Source of the DNA: Diaphorobacter caeni
GTDB lineage: Bacteria > Pseudomonadota > Gammaproteobacteria > Burkholderiales > Burkholderiaceae_C
NCBI RefSeq assembly: GCF_015354245.1
Contig: NZ_JADKYZ010000003.1
Span: 558,001-622,000, forward strand
DNA length: 64,000 bases
Reading direction: 5' to 3'
The translations under genes were made by a program, and so were the position numbers. The notes beneath the pieces were generated by a model. The model had not been told where the DNA came from. It was given only the letters and a program-made list of their open reading frames with translations, and searched no databases. Each line of letters begins with the position of its first letter. The first letter of the stretch is position 1. Shown one piece after another: positions 53,128 through 62,298 of this stretch.

Positions 53128-53604
53128 GAGGCCGGGAGTTCCGCCCGGCGGCGGAGTAACTTTTTGGTCTTGCCCAAAAAGTCACCAAAAATGCGTTTTC
53201 AATACCCGCGGCAGAACTCGCTTTGCGCTGCGCGCGCCGCTCGGGCAACCGCCGCGAGCTAGATGTTTCTTCGGAGGTGTGTTCGGCACTTTGCTTCGTT
53301 CGTGCCGGGCATCTCGCGACTTCGCGAGATGCTGGGGTGCCAGTGTTGCGCGATTGCTCGCAACAACTCGGTCGCTTCGCTTGAAAAGAGCAGTGGGCAT
53401 TTGCAGCCAAACCCAACTTTGCAAGCACCCCGGCACGAGCGAAGCAAAGTGCTGCAACCACCTCTTCAAAACTGACTTCCGGCGGTTGCCCGAGCGGCGC
53501 GCGCAGCGCAAAGCGAGTTCCGCCGGAGGTATTGAAAGCGCGTTTTTGATTACTTTTTGCGCGCAAGCAAAAAGTGATTGCCCCGCCGGGGGCAGTCCCG
53601 GCCT
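53128..53604. repeat. Large nested inverted repeat (giant palindromic element)
   Basis: The left arm (about 53128-53330) and the reverse complement of the right arm (about 53404-53604) run in parallel for some 200 bases. Both contain GGCCGGGA near the outer end, AACTCGCTTTGCGCTGCGCG and CGCCGCTCGGGCAACCGCCG in the middle, and GCACTTTGCTTCG further in. The arms differ by scattered changes. Spurious frames on the two strands both contain RRLPERRAQRKASSA, which shows the symmetry. Motifs such as ACTTTTTGGTC/CAAAAAGTCACC recall a repeat type common between genes in Comamonadaceae. It fills most of the 685-base gap between hslR and the LysR gene. Confidence 0.88.
53309..53332. repeat. Perfect hairpin near the centre of the large inverted repeat
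   Basis: GCATCTCGCGA, two bases, then TCGCGAGATGC form an 11-base stem. It lies near the symmetry region of the larger element, beside another local hairpin CGGCAC/GTGCCG (53284-53307). Confidence 0.9.
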
Positions 53605-53696
53605 CCGCCCCAAAACCACCAAGCTGACGCCAGCAAGACATCACCCCTCCCGCGCAACGCGAAGATCACCCACGCAACGCAGTACCCTTCAGAGCC

Positions 53697-54584
53697 TCAA
53701 GCCTCATTGAGCAGCTGAGTCAACCGCTGCTGCATCCAGCGCACCGTCTCGTTCAGGCTCGTGCCCTGCAGCCAGAGCATGCGCACCACCAGCGGCGGCA
53801 TCGCCATTTCCTCGCAGTGCAGTTCCGCGAGGTGGTGAACCGGCCGCACATAGTGCGCGACGTTTTCAGGAAGGATTGCCCAGCCTACGCCTGCGGCCAC
53901 CATGTCGGCGATCATGTAGGAGCTGTCAAAGCGCCAGACTTGCGGGCTGATGATGCTTTCGTCCGTGCCGTCGATCTGGGCCACGATCTGGCGGTGGGCC
54001 GCGAGGGCCTTGCAGCTCACGGTGTTGCCGGCGGCGGCGAGCGGATGGGTTTGCGCGACGTAGATTTTCTGGGGCACGGTGGAAACGAAATGCTGTGCGC
54101 AGTCCGGCAATGGAGCCCCGCGGTCGATCTGGAAGGCGATCTGTGCGCGCTGCTGCTTCACGTAGTTGGCCACCTCGTTCGACGAGCCGCACAAGGTGCT
54201 CAGTTCGATGCCCGCGCAGTGCTCCGCCATGTCGGAGAACAACTGCGCCACCGGCACGCAGGGCAGCGCTTCGTCGATGGCCACGGCCAGTTTGGCGGGC
54301 TGCCCGCGCGCCAGCACCTGTGCGCGGATGTCGAGCGCCTGGGCCTGCGCGAGCAGTTCGCGGGCCTCGGCGAGCATGATTTCGCCAGCGGGCGTGATCT
54401 GCAGGTTGCGGTTGACGCGCTCGAACAGCTCGAGCCCGAGGTCGGCCTCCAGCAAGCCGATCGACATGCTCACCGCTGACTGCGCACGCCCCAGCGAACG
54501 GGCCGCAGAAGTCATGCCACCACAATCCGCCACGGCTACAAAGTGGCGCAGTCGGTCGAGAGTCCATTCGAAATCGGGTTTCAT
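53697..54584 (-). CDS. LysR-family transcriptional regulator
   Basis: A 295-residue LysR regulator. The N-terminal winged helix is TLDRLRHFVAVADCGGMTS, then AARSLGRAQSAVSMSI, followed by the linker helix. A periplasmic-binding-like effector domain occupies about residues 95-290. It diverges from a drug-type MFS exporter gene with a 93-base gap that contains a TTTTCAA/TTGAAAA dyad, so it probably controls that gene and itself. The inducer is unknown. Confidence 0.93.
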   Translation of the reverse strand: MKPDFEWTLDRLRHFVAVADCGGMTSAARSLGRAQSAVSMSIGLLEADLGLELFERVNRNLQITPAGEIMLAEARELLAQAQALDIRAQVLARGQPAKLAVAIDEALPCVPVAQLFSDMAEHCAGIELSTLCGSSNEVANYVKQQRAQIAFQIDRGAPLPDCAQHFVSTVPQKIYVAQTHPLAAAGNTVSCKALAAHRQIVAQIDGTDESIISPQVWRFDSSYMIADMVAAGVGWAILPENVAHYVRPVHHLAELHCEEMAMPPLVVRMLWLQGTSLNETVRWMQQRLTQLLNEA

Positions 54585-54612
54585 GAATCAATTTTATTGA
54601 TTGAACCAAACT

Positions 54613-54639
54613 TTTTCAAATAATTTTTCTGATTGAAAA
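54613..54639. promoter_or_regulatory. LysR-type dyad TTTTCAA-N13-TTGAAAA
   Basis: A seven-base perfect inverted repeat with a 13-base AT-rich spacer sits midway between the divergent LysR and MFS genes, 29 bases before the LysR start. It has T..A ends like many LysR sites. Confidence 0.6.
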
Positions 54640-54677
54640 TTCGAACTTCACAGATCACCCACGTTTTCAGGTCTTTC

Positions 54678-56237
54678 ATGCCAACGCGCTCCGACGCCAC
54701 GTGCGTCCCCGCCCCCATCCCCACCTCCTGCCAGCCCGCGCGTGATGCGAAGCGCTGGCTGATTCTGGCCATCGTCTCGGTCGCGCTGCTGCTGATCGTG
54801 ATCGACGTGACCGTGCTCTACACCGCGCTGCCCCGGCTCACACACGATCTGGCCGCAAGCGCTTCCGACAAGCTCTGGATCATGAACGCCTACGCGCTGG
54901 CGGTCTCCGGCCTGCTGCTGGGCATGGGCACGCTGGGGGATCGTCTGGGACACAAGCGGCTGTTCATGGCCGGTTTGGCGGTGTTCGGGCTCGCGTCGCT
55001 TGCGGCCGCGTTTTCGCCGACCGCTGGTCTCCTGATCACCGCGCGCGCGTTTCTCGGTGCAGGCGCGGCGATGATGATGCCGGCCACGCTCTCGCTGATC
55101 CGCCTGACCTTCGTCGACGAGCGGGAACGCGCCTTCGCCATTGGTGTCTGGGCGTCCGTCGCCTCGGGCGGCATGGCCTTCGGGCCGGTGGTGGGCGGTG
55201 CGCTGATGGAGCATTTCTGGTGGGGCTCGGTGTTCCTGATCAACGTGCCCATCGTGCTGATCGCGCTGCCGCTGGCCTGGCGCTGCATCCCGCGTGGCGC
55301 GGCGACCTCGGATCGGCCATGGGATCCGGTGGCGTCGCTCCAGGCGCTGGTCGGGCTGGTCGCGCTCACCTACGCGATCAAGGAGACCGGCAAGCAGTCA
55401 CCCGACTGGCAGGCCGCCGCCATCGCACTGGTGACCGGCATGGTGTTCGCCTTCGGCTTCTTCCGTCGCCAGATCAGGAGCGCCGACCCGCTGCTCGACC
55501 TCTCGCTGTTCCGCAACCGCGCCTTCAGCGCCGCCGTGGCCGGAGCCATGGTGACCGCCGCCGCGCTGATCGGCATCGAGCTGATGTTCAGCCAGCGCTT
55601 GCAACTCGTGCTCGGCCTTTCGCCGCTCGAAACCGGCTGGGCGATTCTGCCCCTGCCGCTGGCCGCCTTCGTGGCCGGGCCGCTGGCCGGAAGCTGGCTG
55701 CCGCGGGTGGGCAACCGGCGCATGCTCGCGGGCGGACTGGTGCTCGCGAGCGCCGGCATGGCGCTGTTCGCATGCACCTACCACCTGCCGTCGCCGCTGT
55801 GGCGGATCGGCGCGATGGTGCTCATGGGTCTGGGCATGGGCGCGGCCATCACCACGGCTTCGAGCACCATCATGATGAGCGCGCCCGAAGACCGCGCGGG
55901 CATGGCCGCCTCGGTGGAGGAAGTCTCCTACGAGCTCGGCGGCGCGCTCGGCATCACGCTCTCGGGCGGGCTGCTCTCGGCCGTCTACACGCGCTCGATG
56001 CCCACGCTCGCGGAGCTGCAAGGCAGCGGCACGGTCACCCTGCCATCGACCGTGCGCGACAGTCTCGACGAGGCGCTGATGACCGCCGAGCAACTGGGCG
56101 GCGAGGCCGTGCACCGGCTGATCGGCGCCGCGCAGATGGCTTTCGGCAACGCGTTCGACGTGGTGATCCTCACCAATGCGGCCCTGCTCTTCGTGGTCGG
56201 TGCCGTGGCTTTCATGGGTTTGAAATCCCGCGATTGA
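54678..56237 (+). CDS. MFS transporter, DHA2 (14-TM) family, SmvA/QacA-like
   Basis: A 519-residue drug:proton antiporter-type protein with 14 predicted helices. Family motifs are motif D1 near the start (LLIVIDVTVLYTALPRLTHD), motif A in GTLGDRLGHKRLF, and motif C-like glycines in GGMAFGPVVGGALMEHF. Homologues export quaternary ammonium compounds and dyes such as methyl viologen. The ATG at 54678 gives the family start and is preferred over the TTG at 54633. It is divergent from the LysR gene and followed 82 bases later by a CopD-like gene. Confidence 0.9.
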   Translation: MPTRSDATCVPAPIPTSCQPARDAKRWLILAIVSVALLLIVIDVTVLYTALPRLTHDLAASASDKLWIMNAYALAVSGLLLGMGTLGDRLGHKRLFMAGLAVFGLASLAAAFSPTAGLLITARAFLGAGAAMMMPATLSLIRLTFVDERERAFAIGVWASVASGGMAFGPVVGGALMEHFWWGSVFLINVPIVLIALPLAWRCIPRGAATSDRPWDPVASLQALVGLVALTYAIKETGKQSPDWQAAAIALVTGMVFAFGFFRRQIRSADPLLDLSLFRNRAFSAAVAGAMVTAAALIGIELMFSQRLQLVLGLSPLETGWAILPLPLAAFVAGPLAGSWLPRVGNRRMLAGGLVLASAGMALFACTYHLPSPLWRIGAMVLMGLGMGAAITTASSTIMMSAPEDRAGMAASVEEVSYELGGALGITLSGGLLSAVYTRSMPTLAELQGSGTVTLPSTVRDSLDEALMTAEQLGGEAVHRLIGAAQMAFGNAFDVVILTNAALLFVVGAVAFMGLKSRD

Positions 56238-56319
56238 AGGCGGTGCATGGAGCGTGGAATAGAAGCCTTGGCCTAAACTGGCCGGACACCATATACCGAC
56301 GCCCCACAGGCTGATCTCC

Positions 56320-56793
56320 ATGCTCTTCATCGCCCTCAAGCTCATCCATCTCTTTTCCATCGTCATCTGGGTCGGAGGCATGTTCTTCGCGCATTTCTTT
56401 CTGCGCCCAGCCGTGCAGGCGCTTGAAGCGCCGGTCCGCGTCAAGCTGATGCGTGACGTGCTGGGCCGGTTCTTCCAAGTGGTGCTGATTCTCGTGCTGC
56501 TGGTGCTGGTCTCGGGCTTCGGGATGATCGGCGAGATGCACCGCATGGCCGCAGGTGCGGGCGCCAAGTTCAACATGCCGCTGTCGTGGATCGTGATGAG
56601 CGTGCTCGGCCTGATCATGGTCGCCGTGTTCGGGCACATCCGTTTTGCGCTCTACAAGCGACTGAACACCGCCGTCGAGGCCGGAAACTGGGCGGCCGGC
56701 GGCGCGGCGCTGGGCAGCATCCGCAAGTGGGTGGCGTTCAACCTGGCGCTGGGCCTGGTGATCATCGCCGCGATCCGTTTTCCGCTGAGCTGA
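56320..56793 (+). CDS. CopD-like small integral membrane protein
   Basis: A 157-residue protein with four hydrophobic segments. It starts MLFIALKLIHLFSIVIWVGG, the pattern of the CopD/DUF2269-type family, where the His (LIHLF) may bind metal or haem. Other marks are HFFLRPAVQALEAPVR and a repeated RFALYKRL loop. CopD members are tied to copper uptake or protein-folding roles, but the small stand-alone forms have no proven role. No copper gene is beside it. Confidence 0.8.
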   Translation: MLFIALKLIHLFSIVIWVGGMFFAHFFLRPAVQALEAPVRVKLMRDVLGRFFQVVLILVLLVLVSGFGMIGEMHRMAAGAGAKFNMPLSWIVMSVLGLIMVAVFGHIRFALYKRLNTAVEAGNWAAGGAALGSIRKWVAFNLALGLVIIAAIRFPLS

Positions 56794-57004
56794 TCGCTTC
56801 GCCTGCACGGCACCGGGCCCGAGCGCGGCCCGGTCGCCTGAACCACACCGGCCACGCCGGTCACATCGGTCACCCCAATCACGCGCTCCAGCCCCCGCGC
56901 TCCCGGACGACCCCGCCCGTCCGCCCTCCTCCGGCCACGACGCAGCCCCGCTGCCGAGCCAAAAACCCTCACCCTATCAGTGTCTGGCAGCCACAAAAGC
57001 TCCG

Positions 57005-57047
57005 TGCAATAATTGCGGCCGATATATTTGACATGACAACTATTGCA
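57005..57047 (+). promoter_or_regulatory. TGCAATA...TATTGCA inverted repeat before the MarR gene
   Basis: TGCAATA (57005-57011), within the palindrome GCAATAATTGC, and TATTGCA (57041-57047) flank TTGACATGACAA just before the MarR-family start. It is a candidate autoregulatory operator and promoter region for the efflux operon. Confidence 0.5.
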
Positions 57048-57058
57048 CAGACAAGCGC

Positions 57059-57628
57059 ATGACAAACAGTGACAGTCCAGTGGTGGCCCCCGACGACGAG
57101 CGGACCTTCTACTACAAACCCAACAAATACACGCCCACCGAAAGCGCCGGTTTTTTGATGCGCCGGGTGTTGAGCTCCATCCTCCAGCAGGCGGATGCGC
57201 AGCTCGAGGTGCATGGGCTGACCTATGTGCAATGGCTGCCGCTGTACAAGCTGCTCCTGTGCGCCGATACCACCAACGCGCAACTGGCCAAGGATCTGGG
57301 CATGGACCCCGCTTCCGTGACCCGCGCGCTGGATCGCATCGAGGCCAAGGGCCTGCTGCGTCGCGAGCGTTCGACGGCGGACCGCCGCGTCGTGCATCTG
57401 GTGCTGACCGACGAGGGCCGACGGATCGCGGCTGACGTGCCGCAGGTGCTGTCGCGGGTGCTCAACTGCCATCTCGCGGGATTCAGCCACGAGGAATGCA
57501 GGACCCTGGTCGCGATGCTGCAGCGCATGATCGTCAACGGCGATGCCATGCGCAGTTCACCTTCGGACGACACCATCCTCAAACCGGACGCCGACTGCCT
57601 CGTCCCGTCGGCAATGAACCCACGCTGA
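57059..57628 (+). CDS. MarR-family transcriptional regulator
   Basis: A 189-residue winged-helix repressor of the MarR/EmrR group. The DNA-recognition region is TTNAQLAKDLGMDPASVTRAL, and the wing is LLRRERSTADRRVVHLVLTDEG, both typical. N- and C-terminal extensions of 20 to 30 residues surround the core. It is the first gene of a run with an outer-membrane factor, EmrA-like and EmrB-like genes and, like EmrR in enterobacteria, probably represses them until phenolic or lipophilic ligands bind. The operator candidate lies directly upstream. Confidence 0.92.
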   Translation: MTNSDSPVVAPDDERTFYYKPNKYTPTESAGFLMRRVLSSILQQADAQLEVHGLTYVQWLPLYKLLLCADTTNAQLAKDLGMDPASVTRALDRIEAKGLLRRERSTADRRVVHLVLTDEGRRIAADVPQVLSRVLNCHLAGFSHEECRTLVAMLQRMIVNGDAMRSSPSDDTILKPDADCLVPSAMNPR

Positions 57629-57693
57629 GTCAGCGCCGAACCGGATTCGGCTCCCAGATTTTTCCGACAGATATTCCAACACACAACAAGATC

Positions 57694-59154
57694 ATGTCAC
57701 TCACTCGTTTCAGCGCGATGGACGCGCTTCGCCTTCCAGCCGCCGCCACGGCGCTGTTTGCCGCACTCGTGCTTGCAGGCTGCGCCTCGCAGGGGCCCGA
57801 CCATCCGGCCTACCAGCAGGTGCAGGCGCAGGACCTCGGTCTTTCCGGGCAGCGCGAGACCATCGTCCCCGAACAATGGTGGAAGCAGCTCGGCGACGCG
57901 CAGCTCGATGCGCTGATCGTCACTGCGCTCGAAGGCAGCCCCAGCGTCGCGGCGAGCCACGCGCGCTTCGACAAGGCCGCCGCCATGGCGCAGGCCAGCA
58001 GCACGGCCACCGACATCCACGGCAGCGTCTCCGCCAGCGGCACGCGCCAGCATTACTCAGAAAACGGCCTCGTCCCCGCGCCGATCGCGGGCCACACCTA
58101 CAACACCGGCGACATCCAGGCCGGGCTGTCTTGGAAGCCCGATTTCTTCGGCCGCTACGCCGCCGAGCTGGAAGCCGCGCTCGGCCAGGCCCGTGCCGCC
58201 AAGGCCGACAGCGCCGCTGCCGCCAACCAGATCGCCGAGAAGGTCGCGCGCAGCTACGTGACGCTCGCCCGCCAGCTCGCGCAGCGCGAGGTCGCCGAGC
58301 GCACGCTCGCGCAGCGCAAGTCATTGCTCGACCTGAGCCAGCAACGCACGCGCCAGGGCCTCGACAGCCAGGTCGAACTCACGCAGGCCGAGGCCGCCCT
58401 GCCCGATGCCGACACGCAGATCGAAATGCTCAGCGAGCAGATCACCCTCACCCGCCGCACGATCGCCGTGCTGTGCGCGCAGGCACCCGATGCGCAGAAC
58501 GGCCTCAGCCCCAGACTCGATCAGCTCAAAGTCGAGCAGGTGCCCAGCACCATCGGCACCGACCTGCTGGGCCGCCGCCCCGACGTGGTCGCCGCGCGCT
58601 GGCGCGTGGAGGCCGCAACGCAGGGCATCACCAGCGCGCGCGCCGATTTCTATCCCGACATCAGCATCACCGCCTTCATCGGGCTGAACGCCATCGGCTT
58701 TGACAAGCTCTTCAACGCCAGCTCGCGCCAGATGGGCGTGACTCCGGCCCTGCGCCTGCCGATCTTCGAGGGCGAGCGTCTGCGCGCCCAGTTGCGCGGC
58801 AAGCAGGCCGATCTGGACACCGCCATCGCGCAGTACAACGGCACGGTGTTCGACGCGGTCAAGCCGGCCGGTGACGCGATGGCGTCGGTGCAGTCGCTCG
58901 AGCGCCAGCAGAAGCTGCAGCGCGAGTCGCTCAGCAAGGCCGAACGCGCCTATGACTTCGCTGTGCAGCGCTACAAGGCGGGGCTCGCCAACCAGATCGT
59001 GGTGCTGAACACCGAGGGTCAGGTGATCAACCAGCGCCGTCTGGCGGTGGACCTGCGCGCCCGCGAACTCGATACCCGCATCGCGCTGATGGCGGCGCTG
59101 GGCGGCGGCTGGCAGGACGACACGGCCAGCGTGCAGGTCAGCAAGGGACAGTAA
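57694..59154 (+). CDS. Outer-membrane efflux lipoprotein (NodT/TolC-type)
   Basis: A 486-residue outer-membrane factor with a signal peptide and lipobox LVLAGCAS. It has two OEP repeats with long coiled-coil helices (AALGQARAAKADSAAAANQI; LDLSQQRTRQGLDSQVELTQ), DLLGRRPDVVAARWRVEAA in the middle, and AERAYDFAVQRYKAGL at the second helix hairpin. It forms the exit duct for the tripartite pump. The ATG at 57694 follows the MarR stop by 65 bases. The EmrA-like gene follows after 99 bases. Confidence 0.93.
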   Translation: MSLTRFSAMDALRLPAAATALFAALVLAGCASQGPDHPAYQQVQAQDLGLSGQRETIVPEQWWKQLGDAQLDALIVTALEGSPSVAASHARFDKAAAMAQASSTATDIHGSVSASGTRQHYSENGLVPAPIAGHTYNTGDIQAGLSWKPDFFGRYAAELEAALGQARAAKADSAAAANQIAEKVARSYVTLARQLAQREVAERTLAQRKSLLDLSQQRTRQGLDSQVELTQAEAALPDADTQIEMLSEQITLTRRTIAVLCAQAPDAQNGLSPRLDQLKVEQVPSTIGTDLLGRRPDVVAARWRVEAATQGITSARADFYPDISITAFIGLNAIGFDKLFNASSRQMGVTPALRLPIFEGERLRAQLRGKQADLDTAIAQYNGTVFDAVKPAGDAMASVQSLERQQKLQRESLSKAERAYDFAVQRYKAGLANQIVVLNTEGQVINQRRLAVDLRARELDTRIALMAALGGGWQDDTASVQVSKGQ

Positions 59155-59253
59155 GCAAGCAGGCCACCACTCCTTTTCACCACCCCGGGCCGCGAACGAC
59201 GACGGCTCCAGGCAGCAAAACCAATTTCAACGAACAACAGAGCGCCGAACATC

Positions 59254-60561
59254 ATGACCGACAACACCAAGCCAGCCACCCCGACCGCCAACCCGCAGGG
59301 CCGCAAGAAAGGCCTGACCGCGGTGGCCGCCGCCGTCGTTGTGGCCGCCATCGCATGGGGCGGCTACCACTGGATGGTCTCGAGCAACTTCCAGACCACG
59401 GACAACGCCTATGTGGGCGGCAACGTGGTGCAGATCACGCCGCAGGTCGGCGGCACGGTGACGAGCATCGGGGCCGACGACACGGATTTCGTCAAGCCCG
59501 GCCTGCTGCTGGTGCAGCTCGACACGGCCGATGCGTTGGTCGCGCTGTCGCAGGCCGAATCACAGCTCGCGCAGATCGTGCGCCAGACCCGCACGCTCTA
59601 CGCCAACAACGCGCCGCTGATGGCACAGGTCGCGGCCAAGCAGGCCGATCTCTCTCGCCTCAAGGCCGAAGCCTCGCGCACCGCCGATGACGTGGCGCGC
59701 CGCCGCCCGCTCACGCTCACCGGCGCGGTCGGTCAGGAAGAGTTCCATCATGCGCAGTCGCAGGCCAAGTCCGCGCAGGACGCCGTCGTCGCGGCGCAGG
59801 CAGCGGTCAGCGCCGCGCGCGCGCAGCTCGATGCCGCCGAGGCCAGGACCAAGGGCAGCGATTCAAGCGACTACCCCGCCGTTCTGGCCGCCTCCGCCAA
59901 GGTCCGCGAGGCCTATCTGGCGCTGGAGCGCACGCGCCTCATCTCGCCGGTGCAGGGCTTCGTCGCCAAGCGCGGCGTGCAGCTCGGCCAGCGCGTGGCC
60001 GCCGGTTCGCCGCTGATGACCGTGGTCGATCTGAACAACCTCTGGGTCGATGCCAACTTCAAGGAAAGCCAGCTGGCCGACCTGCGCATCGGCCAGAAGA
60101 CCGAGCTGGTCGCCGACGTCTACGGTGACAAGGTGACCTACCACGGCACCATCGTCGGCCTCGGCGCGGGGACGGGCGCGGCCTTCTCGCTGCTGCCCGC
60201 ACAGAACGCCACCGGCAACTGGATCAAGGTGGTGCAGCGCGTGCCCGTGCGCATCAGCCTCGCGCCCGAAGACCTCAAGGCCCATCCGCTGCGCGTCGGC
60301 CTGTCGATGGAGGTCAAAGTGAACGTGAGCGACAAGAGCGGCGCCATGCTCGCCGCCGATACCCGCAAGGCGCCCGTGGCGCAGACCGCGCTCTACGGCA
60401 ACGCCATGCCCGAGGCGGAGGCCCGCATCGCGCAGATCATCGCAGGCAAAAGCGTCGCGCCTCTGACCGGCCTGCCCGCGCTCTCGAGCGATGCGGCGCC
60501 CGCCGCCAGCGAGCGGCTCGCGCAGGCCAGCACGCCCGCCCACCACGCAGTCACCAAGTAA
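59254..60561 (+). CDS. HlyD/EmrA-type membrane fusion protein
   Basis: A 435-residue periplasmic adaptor with one N-terminal membrane helix (GLTAVAAAVVVAAIAWGGY). Lipoyl/beta-barrel parts include TTDNAYVGGNVVQITPQVGG and LISPVQGFVAKRGVQLGQRV. A long alpha-hairpin spans about residues 90-210. The C-terminal 60 residues are Ala-rich and variable. It joins the EmrB-like pump to the outer-membrane factor. The first two residues beyond the helix and the hairpin length fit EmrA. Confidence 0.94.
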   Translation: MTDNTKPATPTANPQGRKKGLTAVAAAVVVAAIAWGGYHWMVSSNFQTTDNAYVGGNVVQITPQVGGTVTSIGADDTDFVKPGLLLVQLDTADALVALSQAESQLAQIVRQTRTLYANNAPLMAQVAAKQADLSRLKAEASRTADDVARRRPLTLTGAVGQEEFHHAQSQAKSAQDAVVAAQAAVSAARAQLDAAEARTKGSDSSDYPAVLAASAKVREAYLALERTRLISPVQGFVAKRGVQLGQRVAAGSPLMTVVDLNNLWVDANFKESQLADLRIGQKTELVADVYGDKVTYHGTIVGLGAGTGAAFSLLPAQNATGNWIKVVQRVPVRISLAPEDLKAHPLRVGLSMEVKVNVSDKSGAMLAADTRKAPVAQTALYGNAMPEAEARIAQIIAGKSVAPLTGLPALSSDAAPAASERLAQASTPAHHAVTK

Positions 60562-60597
60562 TCGGGCCACCCAGCAATCGCGAATCGAGTCCGTTCC

Positions 60598-62232
60598 ATG
60601 ACTGCCACCACCAACTCCGGCGCACTGCCTGACGACGACGGCGCAAGCCGCGCCGTCGCTGCACCCGCGCCACCACCGCAGGCCATGCCTGCACCGCCCA
60701 AGCCCCTGCACGGCGCCACGCTGGTCATGGGCACGCTGGCGCTGTCGCTCGCCACGTTCATGAACGTGCTCGACTCGTCCATCGCCAACGTCGCCATCCC
60801 CGCGATCTCGGGCGACGTGGGCGTGAGCCCGAGCCAGGGCACCTGGGTGATCACCAGCTTCGGCGTGGCCAACGCCATCTCCGTGCCGCTCACGGGCTGG
60901 CTCACGCGGCGCTTCGGCGCGGTGCGCCTGTTCACCATGAGCGTGCTGCTGTTCGTGCTCACCTCCTGGCTGTGCGGATTCGCTTCGTCGCTGGAGCTGC
61001 TGATCCTGTTCCGCGTGCTGCAGGGCCTCGTCGCGGGGCCGATGATCCCGCTGTCGCAGACCCTGCTGCTGTCGAGCTACCCGGCCTCCAAGGCGGGCGT
61101 CGCGCTGTCGCTGTGGGGCATGACCACGCTGGTCGCGCCCGTGGTCGGGCCGCTGCTTGGCGGCTGGATCACCGACAACATCTCCTGGCCGTGGATCTTC
61201 TACATCAACGTGCCGGTCGGCCTGCTCTCGGCCTTCCTCACGTGGAGCATCTACCGCAAGCGCGAGACGCCCACGCAGAAGCTGCCCATCGACTCGATCG
61301 GCCTCGCGCTGCTGGTGCTCTGGGTCGGCGCGCTGCAGCTCATGCTCGACAAAGGCAAGGAACTCGACTGGTTCGCGTCCACCGAGATCATCATCATGGC
61401 CGTGGTCGCGGTGATCAGCTTCGTCGTCTTCATCATCTGGGAGCTGACCGACGCGCATCCCGTGGTCGACCTGCGCCTGTTCAAGCGCCGCAATTTCGCG
61501 GCCGGCTCCATCGCGCTGTCAATCGCCTATGGCGTGTTCTTCGGCAACGTGGTGCTGCTGCCGCTGTGGCTGCAGCAGTGGCTCGGCTACACCTCCACGT
61601 CGGCGGGCATGGCGCTCGCGCCGGTGGGCATCTTCGCGATCATTCTCACCCCGCTCGTGGGCCGCAAGGTCGCCGTGTGGGACCCGCGCATGATGGCGAC
61701 GGGCGCGTTCATCATCTTCGCGCTGGTGCTGTGGATGCGCTCGCATTTCAACACCGACACCGACTTCAACCACATCCTGATCCCGACGCTGATCCAGGGC
61801 GGCGCGATGGCGTTCTTCTTCATCCCGCTGACCACCATCACGCTGGCCGGACTCACGCCCGACCGCATCCCGGCCGCCGCCGGTCTGAGCAACTTCGTGC
61901 GGATCACCGCGGGCGCCATGGGCACGTCGATCGCGACCACCTTGTGGGACAACCGCGCCGCCATGCACCACGCGCACCTGACCGAGGGACTCGTTCAGGG
62001 ACAGGGCATCTTCGGCGTCACGCTGCAGGGCCTCAAGTCCGCCGGGCTGTCGCAGGAGCAGGCGCTCGCGCAGATCAACCGGCTGATCGACCAGCAGGCC
62101 TACACCCGCGCGGCGGATGACATCTTCCTCGCGTCCTCGTTCCTGTTCCTCTCGCTGATCGCGCTGATCTGGCTGACCAAGCGGCCCGCGCCGCATGGCG
62201 GCGGCGCAGCGGAGGCGTCGGGCGCGCATTGA
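60598..62232 (+). CDS. MFS multidrug exporter, EmrB/QacA type
   Basis: A 544-residue DHA2 transporter with 14 predicted helices. An Ala/Pro-rich tail of about 35 residues precedes motif D1 FMNVLDSSIANVAIPAISG, then TSFGVANAISVPLTGWL, GPLLGGWITDNISWPWIFY and later helices. It is the inner-membrane pump of the MarR-controlled tripartite system and exports hydrophobic drugs, phenolics or fatty acids in exchange for protons. It is the last gene before a strong terminator. Confidence 0.94.
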   Translation: MTATTNSGALPDDDGASRAVAAPAPPPQAMPAPPKPLHGATLVMGTLALSLATFMNVLDSSIANVAIPAISGDVGVSPSQGTWVITSFGVANAISVPLTGWLTRRFGAVRLFTMSVLLFVLTSWLCGFASSLELLILFRVLQGLVAGPMIPLSQTLLLSSYPASKAGVALSLWGMTTLVAPVVGPLLGGWITDNISWPWIFYINVPVGLLSAFLTWSIYRKRETPTQKLPIDSIGLALLVLWVGALQLMLDKGKELDWFASTEIIIMAVVAVISFVVFIIWELTDAHPVVDLRLFKRRNFAAGSIALSIAYGVFFGNVVLLPLWLQQWLGYTSTSAGMALAPVGIFAIILTPLVGRKVAVWDPRMMATGAFIIFALVLWMRSHFNTDTDFNHILIPTLIQGGAMAFFFIPLTTITLAGLTPDRIPAAAGLSNFVRITAGAMGTSIATTLWDNRAAMHHAHLTEGLVQGQGIFGVTLQGLKSAGLSQEQALAQINRLIDQQAYTRAADDIFLASSFLFLSLIALIWLTKRPAPHGGGAAEASGAH

Positions 62233-62257
62233 ACGAACCCGGCATGCTCCGCCTCAG

Positions 62258-62298
62258 AACGGCCAGTGCGCACCTCCCGCGCGCTGGCCGTTTTTCTT
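62258..62298 (+). terminator. Rho-independent terminator after the efflux operon
   Basis: AACGGCCAG/CTGGCCGTT stem (arms 62258-62266 and 62284-62292), extended by GCGC/GCGC inside, runs into TTTTTCTTT. It lies about 25 bases past the EmrB-like stop. Confidence 0.9.

Noticed and set aside
53069-53710. Several open frames on both strands of the large palindrome
   Set aside because: They are mirror readings of the inverted repeat, lack a start with a ribosome-binding site, and share the same artefact peptide on both strands.
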